Assembly: GCA_020466095.1 (NCBI GenBank)
Contig: CM035806.1
Span: 65,025,587-65,089,586, forward strand
Source: Chlorops oryzae
Taxonomy: Eukaryota; Arthropoda; Insecta; Diptera; Chloropidae
Reading direction: 5' to 3'
Length of the DNA stretch: 64,000 nt
The notes beneath the pieces are model-generated. The model was not told the origin of the DNA. It searched no databases and saw nothing but the letters and a program-made list of their open reading frames with translations. Shown here piece by piece: positions 22,331 to 34,810 of this stretch. The translations under genes were made by a program, and so were the position numbers. Position 1 is the stretch's first letter, and each line of letters starts with the position of its first letter.

Positions 22331-25218
22331 GCAAATCCCCCTGCTTCGGCAGCAAGCACATCGCTTTTGGAGATTTGGAGGAATTCAAGTTAAGAATCAT
22401 TGATGAATAGAGCCGAAAAAATAATAAAAATTAAGCCCCATGTCCCACTAGGGGAAATGGAAGATAAGAACTCAAAATACTATTTAACGTAATATGTTCT
22501 GTTAAATTCAAAAGTCTGGAAACTACATATTTAAACTCCAAGCTTTTGGAATTTTATTTATTTTATTTTTGATTTTTATTTTGTACGTTTTTTTTTTTTT
22601 TTTTTTTTTTTGTTTCAGAGGCGCAGCGTTACATTCAATGATCTATTGAGATTGATAAGAAATCCCCCGGTGACGTTCCTTGGCCAGTTACGAATGTCCG
22701 AAAATAAACGAGAACATAAAATAGCCATAAATTAGACTGCAGCGATGACATTACTAGGGTAAGTCCTTCAAAAAGCGATTAGGCTGGATAAGAAAAAATC
22801 GCATAAAACTTGAGCCTAAAGTTGCCAAACAAATTAATTGAAAAAAAAAATGAACAAAAATTCCTTCAATCCGCTTTGTTGATTGCGGAAAGAAAAAAAA
22901 AAAAACCGTTCATGCAACTAATTGATATAAGTGTCATTACCGTTGTCAAACTGCCTCGGTAGCTTGCGGCATTGCATGGAGCGCGTTCGCCGTATGGCAA
23001 AGTGGCAAAGCAAACATTCGCGAGCAGCAGCAGCGTTCAGCGTTCAGCATTCAGTCGAAAGAAATCAAAGGTGCTGCGCATGCGCCACAAATTATGTGGT
23101 AAACGCTTGACAGAAACGGCGCCATGAGGCATTATTAACTGCAATTAAAGAAAAAAGTTCGACTCCAAAGCTCGCAACTGTCCCTCTTCCATACCATGGC
23201 ATTGGAAATGGAAATGACTATGGGTAAAAATTAAAGAACAACAACAGCTACAACAACAAAGGCTCCAAATGAAAAATGCACCATTTAAATTGATTAAGCA
23301 CAATATGATTGCGATTTTTTAAAGTCTTGAATTTCCGTATGTTCGGATCGATGCGTGTTCAGTTAGAAAAATTTCCGGATAATCATACAATTGATTTTTT
23401 TTTTTTTTTGATTCCTTCGAAATGGTATGGAAACAATTTTCAAATTTTCATTAATTCGAAATTATCCGATTGAAGCCGTTCTTCGGCACAGAATAGAAAC
23501 AACGAAAGAAAGAAAGAAAAGATGAATGAAGATTTTGTCATCAGCTCGACTTTGATGGCTTCATTGTGTGGCGGTAATTTGAAAAATCAATTAAAAGCGC
23601 ATCGTTCATTCGGCCTTAGAAAGGCTGTACATAAGTACTGTTGAAATGTTGGAATGTTGCTTGAGAGCCTTACGCACATTTTGCAACAAATTGAAGTCAT
23701 CACCGAAAGGCATTATCTCATCTGAATTGCCTCATTTGCTGAAGCGTTTCGAGTTATGCCTCAAAGAACATTTGTGGAATGAAGTCGTGACTCGAATTTC
23801 GTGTGTGTGTGTGATTTTTTATAATTGAAAAATCTGATTTAATTCTATAATTGGCAAGCGTGATTACAATATTGCATGAATAAACTTGTCGTGCTCTTTT
23901 ATCGCGGCAGCAAAATTGTAAGCGATTATCGCTTCATCGAGCTTGTAAACATTTTTAAGCGTTTTCTTGCTTTTCGTTTCCTTTAATTAAAATCGTTTAA
24001 AGTAATTTTCTTAATGGAATTCGGTGGCGGTGGTCAGTTCAACAATATTCCTTTTATCGCATGCGATTTAAATGTCTTTTCCGTGCGGCTTAAGACAGAA
24101 AAACAAAAAACGGGCAAAAATCATCGCATCATGATCGCCATTAAAATAATAATATATTATGATTGGATGATAACTTCAACACACCCCGAATATGTTATCC
24201 ATCATGTAATGGAAATTCCAAAAAAAAAAAAAAAAAAAAAAAAAAAAACAATTCGAAGCTCTCAACATCTCAGCGATCGATCAGTGTTTTCGTGTGTTAC
24301 AGACAAATAGCCGCGTAGTTCGATCATAATCTAAAGCCACAACAAGCTTTTCGCATTTGTCTCTTGGGGCTCTTTGCAGGTCATTATTCAAAAATTGCTA
24401 GCCAATTTTGTTTGAAAGGTCAAAGGTTTATGTTACCACAAAATTAATCGCAAAAAAATAGTATGTTTGCTTGCCATTCTCCAAATTGAGATGCAAACTA
24501 TTGGCAGTTAAGCAAGTTTCATTTCCACAAAAAGACCCGGAGGGGGGCTGCGACAGAAATAACCCCCAAACTATGACTAAAGTCGAATTGAAATGAAGTC
24601 TTTTGATTGTAAAAGATTGATACGGTAGCCAGTCGGGAATGTTTTGGGGTTTGACTCTTTCAACACTTTAAAATCTTAATTCGAAATCAGAAATGAATGA
24701 AATAAAAAATAGTTTAAAAAAATTAAAATTCATTAATTGGTTAACGATTCATTAACGTATAAACTTTGACCAATTTTCATTTTTTTCTTTGGATTAAAAT
24801 CATTATTATTATTCAACTGCTGCATTCATAAATTCCTCGGACTTTCGGATATTTTAGGAGTGAGGAAAAAACATATTTGAAAGAAATATGGATCACCGTA
24901 TTCTATGAGTTTCATTCTCTCTCTCTTTCTCCCCCTCATGCTCCACATACATAAGTGTTGCAGTTCTAAAAAGAAATATTGAAAAATTCCTTTATTTCTG
25001 TTTTCTATAGAAAAGTGATCAGTAAAAATCCCTTGTAAACATTTGAAGTGATCGAAAGAAAATCGAATAAATTCCTCATCCACAGCATGACGCCGCTTAG
25101 CATGACGCCTATAATTCTCATTTGGTTTGTAAAATGGGACAAGTAAGACTAGCAGAATTTCCGAAGATTTTTCGCGACGTGATGTAGCAAGAAGGTGTAT
25201 GGGTTTGTCTTATACATA
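22331..25218. other. Intergenic DNA, nothing firmly recognised
   Basis: Contains homopolymer runs (poly-T 22590-22611, poly-A 24219-24248) and CAG/CAA-rich patches near 23024-23060 and 23238-23260. Short open frames (for example 23646-23828) have no splice or homology support. Confidence 0.45.
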
Positions 25219-25220
25219 TA

Positions 25221-26208
25221 TCGCACACTAATCACTAAACCGGCACAAGTCATAATTTTCCGAAATCAACCTTTTTCCATAAATAAGTTCACAATACACA
25301 TCTCTAACTACGAAAAAAATTTCTTCTCCATACCTGTCTTCCTTCACTGAATAAATATTTTTGTGCCAGTTTTTTCATTAGTTGCGTCGACTCTGCAGTT
25401 TCAGTTAAAACGTGATATTTTTTAGCTGTGTCCAAGTTCCCAAGCAAAACTGATTAGTTTTGTTACACATAAAGCGGGTAATTTTGAAAAGTGCCACTTT
25501 CGCTGTAATAAATGATAGATTTTGTGTTGCATCATTTTGGATTGTGCCTTTTTAGTTGAAAAAGAAGATTACATTCGACTGTATTATTTGTATATGTGCC
25601 GTTCTTTTATGAAATTATCTTGATCGTCTTAAGCTTTAAGATAAATAAATTGTTTTAATGCAGAATTAAAATAAAATTAAATATCCATCGGAACCAGAAA
25701 TTTGTTTCTTTATATTTCTAGAAGGCATTTTTTTTTAAATTGGTTTTGTATTTTGCATTTCTTTGTAACGTTTAAACCAAAACCCATTCCTCTTTAAAAA
25801 AAAATTTGAATTGTGCCACCTTAACTGAGAGTACCAACGTCGTTCTTTAAGTTGTGTCATTTTAACTGAAAAAATCAGTCACATTTTTTAAATTTTCCTA
25901 CTTGCCAACTGCAAAGAATTTTAAGAATTTGGAGTTTTTTCAGTTAAAGGGGCACAGTTTGAATTAGGACCATAAATAAGACAAAAAAAAAATTCACGTT
26001 AAAATGGCATAAATCAAAATTTTCTATTATTTCCATAGATATACATTAAAATTTAAAAAAAATTAAAAGCACTGTCCTCTCAATGGACGTCCTCTATAGG
26101 GCAAATATTTTTTTAACAGTATTACAATACTTTTTGCGTAAACAGTTTTTGGCTTCTCCTGAAAATTTTTGTTTTTTGAGTTGTGCCGATTTAGTGTTTA
26201 GTGTGCGA
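25221..26208. mobile_element. TA-flanked TIR element, 988 bp
   Basis: Ends TCGCACACTAATCACTAAAC and GTTTAGTGTGCGA, with TA at 25219-25220 and 26209-26210, as for mariner/Tc1-type insertions. No transposase. Phrases like TGTGCC followed by TTTTAGTTGAAAAA or TTAACTGA recur in both orientations inside. Confidence 0.75.
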
Positions 26209-26236
26209 TATGTATGCGTTTGATTGAGCTGGAGAG

Positions 26237-26470
26237 CTATCGATAGTTCGATAATTTCAATAATCGATCGGTTCAATAATCTTAAGTTTCAATACTTGAT
26301 GGTTAAGTAATCGATAAGTTCAATGATCGATGGTTTTAATAATCGATAGTTTCAAAAATCGAGTTTCAATAATCGATAGTTTCAATAATAGATAGGTTCA
26401 TTAATCGATAGGTTTAATAGTCGATAGTTTCAATAATCCATAATTTCGATAATTTTGATAATCGAAAGTT
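26237..26470. repeat. ATCGATAGTTTCAATA minisatellite
   Basis: About 12-13 degenerate copies of a 16-18-bp unit, AATCGATAGTTTCAATA. Many contain ATCGATA, and some the octamer TATCGATA. A related cluster of ATCGAT words lies at 26615-26692. Confidence 0.85.
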
Positions 26471-26704
26471 GAATACTCGAGCGACTGTCGCCCTAATCTA
26501 AATAAGGTCATTCTTTTAGCAGCCTGTCTATTTCAAAAAAAAAAAAAAGGAAAGCCCTCTCTGTCACCGCCAACCCAACTATGTCAAAGCTAGAGTATAT
26601 GTCAATGAATCGGAACTGTCGATAGTCTTCAAAAACCATCGATGTTTTCGATATTTTGAAGCCATCGTTATTATCGATAGTGCTATCGATTGTTTCTCCA
26701 GCTC

Positions 26705-26990
26705 TACTCATCACCCAAGCGCTCAAAGTTACTCAGCTCCGATGGTATTGCATTGTTCAAAGGCGATCGCCGGAAAACCCCGAATATCCACCACGGTGCC
26801 AGCAAACGGCTGGTGTGCTGGCAGACCGATAAGTATGTGGATCGGTCAGATGAAAAAATATCAGGAAAGGATGGGTCTCAGCGATGACATGTTCCAGAAT
26901 CGGAAAGCCTGCAGGTGTTAAGATCATACACCCACACCTCAGTACAAGCATGAGAGAATCCGGAACAAGGTAAACAAGAGCTAAGAAGAA
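26705..26990 (+). pseudogene. LINE C-terminal remnant
   Basis: Frame-shifted plus-strand remnant with QLRWY followed by RRSPENPE-like and YQERMGLSDDMF-like segments. The layout resembles the LINE tail at 20700-20995. Several stops are present. Confidence 0.4.
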
Positions 26991-27169
26991 GAATCGAATA
27001 CCGGATAGTCAATTAAAAATTCAATCAATACTCGGCAAACCGGCCGGATAACTGAAACATGGTCGGATACGCCAAACACCGGATATTTTGCGGATATCGT
27101 GAACCTCCCTACCGAGGTCCGTTGCGACAAGAATAATAACTTCGGGTGTGCCTTCTTCCAGAAGAAGGG

Positions 27170-28046
27170 TTTTTATACCCGACACACTCTGTGTCGAGGG
27201 TATATTGCGTTTGTGTGGTTGTGTGTAACACCCAGAACTAGTCGAGATAGACCATACAAAATATATATAGAAATGATCAGTGTCACCAGGAGATTCGATT
27301 TAGACATGTCCGTCCGTCTGTCCGTCTGTCCGTCTGTCCGTCTGTTTGTATACAGTTATCTTATCGAAGAAATTGAGCTATCTTGACAAAATTTGGTATG
27401 CGTGCTCACGGGGACATGAGTAAGAACAAGTTCGAGAATGGACCCGATCGGACCATTTTTAGGGGTACCTCCAGTACTAGGGTCTGTTATGAAAATCACA
27501 AAAACTGCTCTAAAACCGATGTTTTTCAAGATATTTTGATGAAATTTGATATTTGATCATATTTAAAGGCCAGTAATATTATTTCCGAAAATTGGAAAAT
27601 TGGGCGTGGCAGAAGGGCGGTTTTCGAAAATTGTCTCCTACACCCGAAATTCAAATGGGACTTGAACGAAATTTGGCACTTATGCTTCCTTTGTAGCCTT
27701 AAACATCCTTCCAAAAAATTTTCTTGATCGGTCCATTTTTAAGGGTACCTCCAGTACTAGGGTCGTCACAAAAATCCCAAAACTGCCTTAAAATCGGACT
27801 TTTTCGCAATATTTTAATGAAACTTAGAATTTGAGCGTATATTTAAGCCCCCGATTAGAATTCCAAAAAATTGGAAAAGTGGGCGTGGCAAAAGGGCGGT
27901 TTTCATAAAAAAATCTATCAAAGGTCGATATATGGGGCCTCTAATGGCCTTAAACACCTCTGGATATTAAATGTTATTTGAACATGTGTGTCTGTGTCGG
28001 GTATTCTATTGTCAGGCTCGCCTGACTATAACACCCTTACTTGTTT
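27170..28046 (+). mobile_element. DINE-1/INE-1-like element, family B, complete-looking
   Basis: Starts TTTTTATACCCGACACACTC with the near-palindrome CTCTGTGTCGAGGG, has a GTCTGTCC microsatellite at about 27308-27345, two blocks containing GGGCGTGGCA at about 27603 and 27884, and ends GGCTCGCCTGACTATAACAC then CCTTACTTGTTT. A short palindrome near the 3' end and the CTTGTTT terminus fit DINE/Helentron elements. No protein coding. Partial reverse copies lie at 49350-49870 and 57838-58410. Confidence 0.7.
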
Positions 28047-28384
28047 AAAATGAATTTTACATCGACAGTGTGGTCATTGATTTGCAGCTTAGCGAAAGAA
28101 ACTGTGCTGCACATGCAACAGGATTGATCTTTGATCTATTGCCATCTTAAAAACGAAAATACTTTTTTCGGAAATTTTATGTCTACTTACTCAGCGATCT
28201 TCGAATTTTAATGGCTGTAATAAAAGTAATGTTAACCGCAAGCAATGATTGGAGTCTAGTTTCATCATACCTCTGCTCCCTATTTGAGTACCTACTCTTT
28301 AATTGCAAATTCCCTTTTCGAACTCTATATATGCAAAAAAAAAAAAACAAAAAGTTAAAGACGAACAAAAAAATCAAAACTTTT

Positions 28385-29002
28385 TTATTCAGTATCCAAA
28401 GCTATTCTTCGGCGTACGGTGTTCGACTTATGGCTTTTTCTGAGCTCATTGGTCATGTCCAGCTTACCAAGCACGTCTGTGTTGAGCAGCTCATACCATA
28501 AATCAGTTTTCAACTGCAATTCCTTCTTGTAATTGAGCGAACTCCAACTCAGTTCCCCTCATTCCATCCTAATCCCTTTTCCGATCCCTTCTGTATATCT
28601 ATTTATGTATGTAAAATGAGCATATTCAGGCAAGCATCGCTGCTTGTTTTGATGGTTCCTAAAACGCAAATGGCTTTTCGCTCTGGCTTCTCCAAAAGCC
28701 AAAAGTCTCATCACAGCGATTCGTTCGATCGTGTCACTAGCATTAATGACTCCATTAACACCTGCGTGCCCAGACGAGCTATATGAAAATGCCATTGCGT
28801 CGGTACCTTCGGAGGCATATAATTGATTCTCGATGTGATTGCGTGAAAAATCTTTTAAAAAATAAAAAAATAAAAACCAAATAATTCATAATAACTAAAA
28901 TTTGTGACTAAAGAGCATGCGTGACTTACTCATATTCAGAAGTCTTCTTTCAAGTTTCCCCAGTGGCAGCTCAATTGGAAAGAATTTTGGATATATTTTT
29001 TT
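28385..29002 (-). CDS. Unrecognised spliced gene or pseudogene with in-frame TGA
   Basis: On the minus strand an exon at 29002-28930 (24 codons plus one base: KKIYPKFFPIELPLGK...) is bounded by an acceptor TACAG and the strong donor GTAAGT. It splices in frame to 28851-28559, which includes NFSRNHIENQLYASEG, DTIERIAVMRLLAFGEA and HLRFRNHQNKQ, then meets TGA at 28561-28559. The same frame stays open for another 57 codons (WSSLNYKKELQLKTDLWYEL...) to TAA at 28387-28385. No GT donor lies between the second half of the exon and the TGA, so a simple intron does not remove it. No family was recognised and the first exon with the start codon was not found. It may be a lineage-specific gene, a readthrough gene or a recent pseudogene. 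Confidence 0.4.
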
Positions 29003-30578
29003 CTGTACTCAATAAAAAGTTCCATAATTTGAATTTTCTATAGACCAAACTGATTGGGGCGGTCACAGTGTTAAGCGAGAGGGGGTTCTTACATTTCATT
29101 TTTTATATACATAAAAGTCTCCATTAGAAGAAAAAACTCTTTGGATTAAGGCGATCCGAATTATGGAAGTTTCACTTCGTCAATTTCATTCAATGATAAC
29201 TTAACCTTAGATATGGCAGTCTCCCTTCAAGTGGCCATTTGGTCATTAGAATCCTGGAATCCACCGCAAGATATTCGTTTGGCGAAATCGCAGATACAAT
29301 CCTTGATCTAAGGAGATAGGTGAGAGATCGGTTGATAAAAAATTATTGGGAAATATCTCGGTATATGCTGGGATAATATAGGTATTGGGTTTATTAACAA
29401 GCCCAATTCAGAGTAATGGACATTATCGATCTTACATTTAGCTTTTATCAAATATACGTATGTAGCTTACACCAGGAACCAGAATCCTCTGGACTTTCAA
29501 GCGAGTTCTGCTTTCTATTTGAGAGAAAGAATTGTAAGGGCCTCTTCTGGGGTCTTATTAAAATAAGGACAAAGTCATCCAATACCCACACGGGCTAACA
29601 CATCATTGTCTTATTGCTTGAAACTCCTAAATACTCTAATGCCAAAGCCATTCATGTATTACCATCCGTTTCCTAATCGAAGAGACTAAAACAAATGGGT
29701 GCTAAACATTCATAAGTCCCCGTGTTGTTTGTTGGCCTGCATTCGATTGGCCCTTCCAGCTGCGATTTACATGCCACCAATTTAACAAAATAATTTCGAA
29801 CATGAATCTCTAACGCTATGTGCCGCTGATTATTTACGATGTAAAGCATGAGGCATTATGTCTGCATTGTTAATTCATATTACTGGACAACCATTCAGTC
29901 AAAGTCGATGGAGATTCAGCGCCCGATTTGGCGCGTTATTCTGAGACTGTCAAAATTCGCCGCAAGTTGTAACTCATAAATTATCAGATTGTGGCTTGGC
30001 AGGTTGGCAGCTAACTTGTGGCAATTCCTAGCCGCCTGTGTGTGTGTGTATATGTGTGTGAAAAATTGCACTTCCCCCGTCGGTAATTTCGACTGCTCTT
30101 GAACTTATCCCCGATGTGTTACATATCATAAGCATAAAAATCACAAAATCGAAGCAAATTAAAATTTCTCACTTCTCGACCAAATATCCAAACACATCCG
30201 AGAGCTGTAAAAAATAATTTTTATTTAGTTTTTAATAAATTTATGTTATTTTTAATTGAATTCTGGGTCAATCAGTATAAATTTTAATTTTCTAGCAATT
30301 GGTTTTCCTGCAATTAAATACAGTTAATGCGAGTCGCTCTCGCTTCATTTACGTGCACTTACGTTATTGCGAACATCTCAGAAAGATACTTTTTCATTTT
30401 GCTAAGGTTTTTTGTTTTATGATGAAAGGTAAAACTTAGAGGTATTTTATAAAAATAAGCAGAAAGTGGCGGGAAAACTGGAATACATATAAAAAAAATT
30501 TTAATTTTTACTTCCTTTTTTTTTGAAAATTTTTTCGGAGTGTAAATTTAAAAAAATATTTATATATATATATATATA
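29003..30578. other. Intergenic DNA
   Basis: May include 5' exons of the unknown minus-strand gene, but none could be defined. A GT microsatellite lies at about 30037-30060. No bounded repeat. Confidence 0.4.
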
Positions 30579-30914
30579 CAGGGTGTCCCGAAAACTTTTG
30601 TAAAAAATCAAACCATCGTTAGGTCGAGTCAAGAGAAACTTGTTTTGTTTGCAAACAAAACTCTCTTAGTGGTACCGTTTATGAGCTATAGCACTTCAAA
30701 AACAGTTTATTTTTGTATGAAATTTGTGCGTTAAAAAAGTTGTTTGTTTAAAATAAAAGTATACCAGAATTTTCATACAAAAATAAACTTTATTTGAAGT
30801 GCTATAGCTCGTAAACGGTACCACTAAGAGAGTTTTGTCTGAAAACAAAAAAAGTTTCTCTTGACTCGACCTATCGATGGTTTGATTTTTTACAAAAGTT
30901 TTCGGGACACCCTG
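30579..30914. mobile_element. Mariner-like MITE, 336 bp
   Basis: Ends CAGGGTGTCCCGAAAACTTT and AAAGTTTTCGGGACACCCTG, flanked by TA (30577-30578 and 30915-30916). The whole element is palindromic, including CACTTCAAA, GGTACC and CGAGTCAAGAGAAAC. No gene. Confidence 0.85.
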
Positions 30915-31249
30915 TATATTATGTTTTTTTTTATTACCTATTAGTCGCCATTTGTTTCATCTTTCTATCTTAATTGGTTTTTGAGATATAAAATTTTAAA
31001 AAAGGGCTTCCTAAAAGAGGTTTTTCGAGGATATTTCAAGAAAACTGGGAAATAGGAATTATGTATATGTTTCTACAGCGTTTTTAGGTAGAACCTATTC
31101 AAAAAACAAAAAAACCTTAAAATCCCTTTCAGGGGGCCGCAGTCGTTTGTAGCCTTTACCTTTACCACAGTTTATTAAACTTTCTCATTAACCCACCCAC
31201 TCCCATGTGCAACTACTCCAATAGTGGTCACCTAAAGGTTATTCGTTGC

Positions 31250-31645
31250 CATATCGTCGGCTTAAAGTGTAAACCTGCTAACTAACAATTTCAAAACTTT
31301 ACAGGGTGAACAAAAAACACTTTTTTTTTCAAGACTTCAAAGTAGGGAAGGGGACCCAAAATATGGATGGTTTATTTTGTTCCTATATGAAGTCTCTTCT
31401 AAATTCGATTCTGTGCACTATACAAAGTCTACTTGGAGTCACTTTTTGGTGTTAGCTGCGAACTTTGACCACAGTTGGACTTAGCAGTTTTACTCATCAC
31501 CAATTTCTCCGTACTTAGAATTTGAAATTAAAAAAGATTTTTTTGCCTGACGATGCAGTGTGCTTTTTTTTTCGAATGACATCGAAAAGTCGGAATAGGT
31601 TAAAAGTGGACTTAGCAGGTTTACATTTTAAGCCGACGATATGTT
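31250..31645. mobile_element. TIR element, about 396 bp
   Basis: Inverted ends CATATCGTCGGCTTAAAGTG and the complement of CATATCGTCGGCTTAAAATG, each followed by TAAACCTGCTAA. Flanks give no clear duplication. No coding capacity. Confidence 0.65.
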
Positions 31646-32530
31646 AAAAAAAAAGAGCATAGTGAAATTCCCATTGATCCAATTTCGATCTCACTATTAC
31701 CTCCGTTCACTCTAGTTGAAATATTGAAAATTTTTACTAGTTTCCCTGTGACTAGTCCAAGTCTTATTCGTTTTAAGTCCATAAACCACCACATGACAGC
31801 AGGGTCTGTTATAAGCTTGAAAAAGATTGCTGAATCTTGATCCTATAAAATACTTGCGGCTCCCTAATAGGTGTTTTTAATAGCACTAAATGAAGGAGGA
31901 ATTTTTTGGTCTCTCTCTCTCTCTCTCTATCTCTCCCTCTCTATCTCTATCTTAAGCGATTAGCACGATATAAATTGTGGGTTGAGCTGGCCATTTGAAA
32001 ATTGTGAATGCCTATTGATAGCATTATGAATTGTTGCCTAAAGAAAGACTTATGTTGACGGGCATTTAAATTTAAGTTAAAGCGTAAGTAATTGGTTGGC
32101 TATTTAGAAAATATGCAATTGGATGTTGCCACTTTTTCCCCCCAAACACTTTAAAATACTTTTGTTTAATGGTTGGCGCTATTTTTGAAATGAAAATTGT
32201 ATGATTGGAGAAGTCATATTGGAAGTAAAGATTCGACTTTTAGTTGTAAGTCATCCAAATAGTGACCAAAATGTTCAATATACCTGCCTAACGTTGTACA
32301 GGGGATTAGAAACAAATTTTCTTTGTCGATGGTCAGGTGAATCTCGCAATTCTGAATATTTTGAATTTTTTTGCATTTAACTGGCCCTTTTATTTATAAT
32401 ACCAGAATTGATGAATTGAAAGAAAAAAAGGTTAAAATAAAGACTAAAAAAGACTATTTTCATGACAAAAACCCTTTTGAAAAAAATGTCACGTCACGTA
32501 TGTCACGTAACGTATCATAATATGCCTCAA
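31646..32530. other. Intergenic DNA
   Basis: A short CT/ATCT microsatellite lies at about 31911-31952. Nothing else recognised. Confidence 0.45.
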
Positions 32531-32534
32531 CAAA

Positions 32535-34810
32535 ATGGACAACGTGACAACAACAACAACAACTGAAAACGAGAACGGACAATCCGTTCGTACCATACAG
32601 CCTGAGGCTGTAACCACTGCGGAAGGTGGCTGGAGAGCACAGCCTCCCCGAAGCAGAACGAGCACTGAATGCTCGTCGATTTCGGCTGCCACCGAAACAA
32701 CCTCCACGACGGTGCAAAGGACCTCCGAAGATGGCGTTCCTTCACTCGAGTCAGCTACGCAAGGCCTGACTCTTAAGAGAAAGCGGCTAACGACTTCTCA
32801 AAAGAAAAGGCTGAGGAGGCTGATGGAATCAGGAAGACCATATGAAGAGGCTCTGAAGATTGTTCTGGAAGAAGAGCCGGAACGTCCGGCTCCAGAAAAC
32901 GGAGCATCGAAAAGGCAAGGGGAGCCGGTAAGGAAACCCGAGCCGAAAAGGACAAAACCGTCCTATGCTGAAACTGCCAGCTCGATAAGAGTTGGCGTAT
33001 TACCGCTGAACTTCCCATCAGTTCAGCTGAGCCTAGAGGAGCAGAAGGAATTGGAGGGGCAAATATGCATGGAACTGCTAAAGATCCCTGCTGACGGCCC
33101 TCAAGTCAGATTCCTGGGCTGCTCATTTAAACCCGGATGGGTTACTTTTAACTGCGCTGACGCTGAGACAAAGCAGTGGCTCAGTTCGTTGGTAGTCAGC
33201 GTAAAACCGGGAGGGAAAGAGCTGAAGCTGGTGGAAGGGGATGACATCCCCAAGCCATGCATCGCTGTTGCCCATTTCCCGGGCAAACTACCAACAACGG
33301 AGACTCTGCAACTGGTTCAGAGTCAGAACAGAACGCGTCCGGTAAGCAACTGGAAGGTGTTGAGCAGATCGGACGCTCAACAGGGCTACACGCTAACCAT
33401 TGCAGTGGATGACAGAACTGTCAAGCTCTTGGCGGAACTAAACAACCTTCCCTTTTTCAACCTGGGAAGGGTACAGTTCCGGGTAAGACGAGATAACAAG
33501 GAGTCATCCAAGGCAGTGGAGAGCGAGAAAAGTGAGCCAACTCGTGAGGAGACCGTGAAAGCCGCCGGAAGTGAGACTCCTATGGTTGTCGATGAGGTTG
33601 GACCGTCGACGAGCAAGCAGGCCAGAGAGAGGATGACCGCTAAGCAGACAGCCAATGTCAAGGCAACAGATCATCCGATCTCGGGGAGGAAAAACGTGGA
33701 AACACGCTCCAAGCCCTTAACCCGTACAACGGCTCGAGCGGCAGCTCTTAGCAGCCGCAAGAGCAGTACGGGTCTAACTCCCAATAGGCAGACAGTCACT
33801 GCCAGCCGAAAGGAGAAGGAGAAGGGCAATGGAGGAGAAGAAGAGCGAGGCGAAGCCCAATCCGCCTCGGAGCAGCCAGTAATGGTGGAGGTTGTTCAGA
33901 TCAACCTTCACCGGGCGAAAGCAGCATCCGCTGCGCTAACTAGGACCAGCGTGACGATTGGTCCTAACATCTTGCTCGTACAGGAACCCTGGACCAGCAC
34001 GAGCAACAAAATTCTGGGACTGTCCCAAGCAGGTAATGTACTTTACTGCCCAGGTGACAGTAGACCTAGAACCTGCATTGTTTTTAACAACATATCCTTC
34101 TTTCCGATAACAGATTTTGTAACACCAGATCTGTGTGCGGCAAAGATCATAATCGACTCCAAGGAAGTGATAGTGGCTTCAGCTTACTTCCCGGGAGACT
34201 CGAACTCATGTCCTCCTACCGAAGTGGAACAACTCATTGGGTACGCCAGGAGGAACAAACTGGAGGTGATCCTAGGCTGTGATGCGAATGCCCACCACAC
34301 CACATGGGGCAGCTCCAACATAAATTCAAGAGGTGAGTCACTGCTAAACAGTATTTTATCTCTAGATCTTAATATCTGCAATGAGGGGAACAGTCCAACA
34401 TTTGTGACGCAAGCAAGAGAGGAGGTCCTAGACCTTACTCTCACAACCTCCTTTGCAAAAACCCTTGTCAGCAACTGGCGAGTTTCTTCTGAGCCTTCAT
34501 GCTCAGACCATAGGCATATTAGGTTCGAGCTAGGAACTCAAGCCAAAACCTCAATATCATTTAGACCTAAGAGACAGACTGACTGGGACAGTTACAGTGC
34601 CGAACTCAGTCTCAAACTTAACAAATATTCAGTAGAAACGATAGACTCCATAGGCAGCATGGAACAGGCTACTAATATCGTAACCGAATCCATAATTGAT
34701 GCCTATGAAAATAACTGCCCACTGAAGATAAAGACTCTTCAGAGGCAGACACCGTGGTGGAAACGAAACTTAGAAAAGCTAAGGAGAGAGGTTAGGAGAC
34801 TGTTCAACGG
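32535..34810 (+). CDS. LINE ORF1 fused in frame to endonuclease
   Basis: One open frame from ATG at 32535 encodes a Ser/Thr-rich leader, a basic stretch (LKRKRLTTSQKKRLRRL), then about residues 155-320 a domain with GVLPLNFPS and GWVTFNCADAETKQWL that looks like the DUF4780 found in LOA-type ORF1 proteins. No CCHC zinc knuckles are seen. From about residue 455 the frame continues straight into an APE-type endonuclease: VQINLHRAKAA, LLVQEPW, GCDANAHHTTWGS, and CSDHRHIRFEL. In the family these nick target DNA to prime reverse transcription. The frame formally runs to a stop at 34982, but homology leaves it near 34810, where a frameshift moves the polymerase linker into another frame. It has no stop across the ORF1/endonuclease junction. 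Confidence 0.85.
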
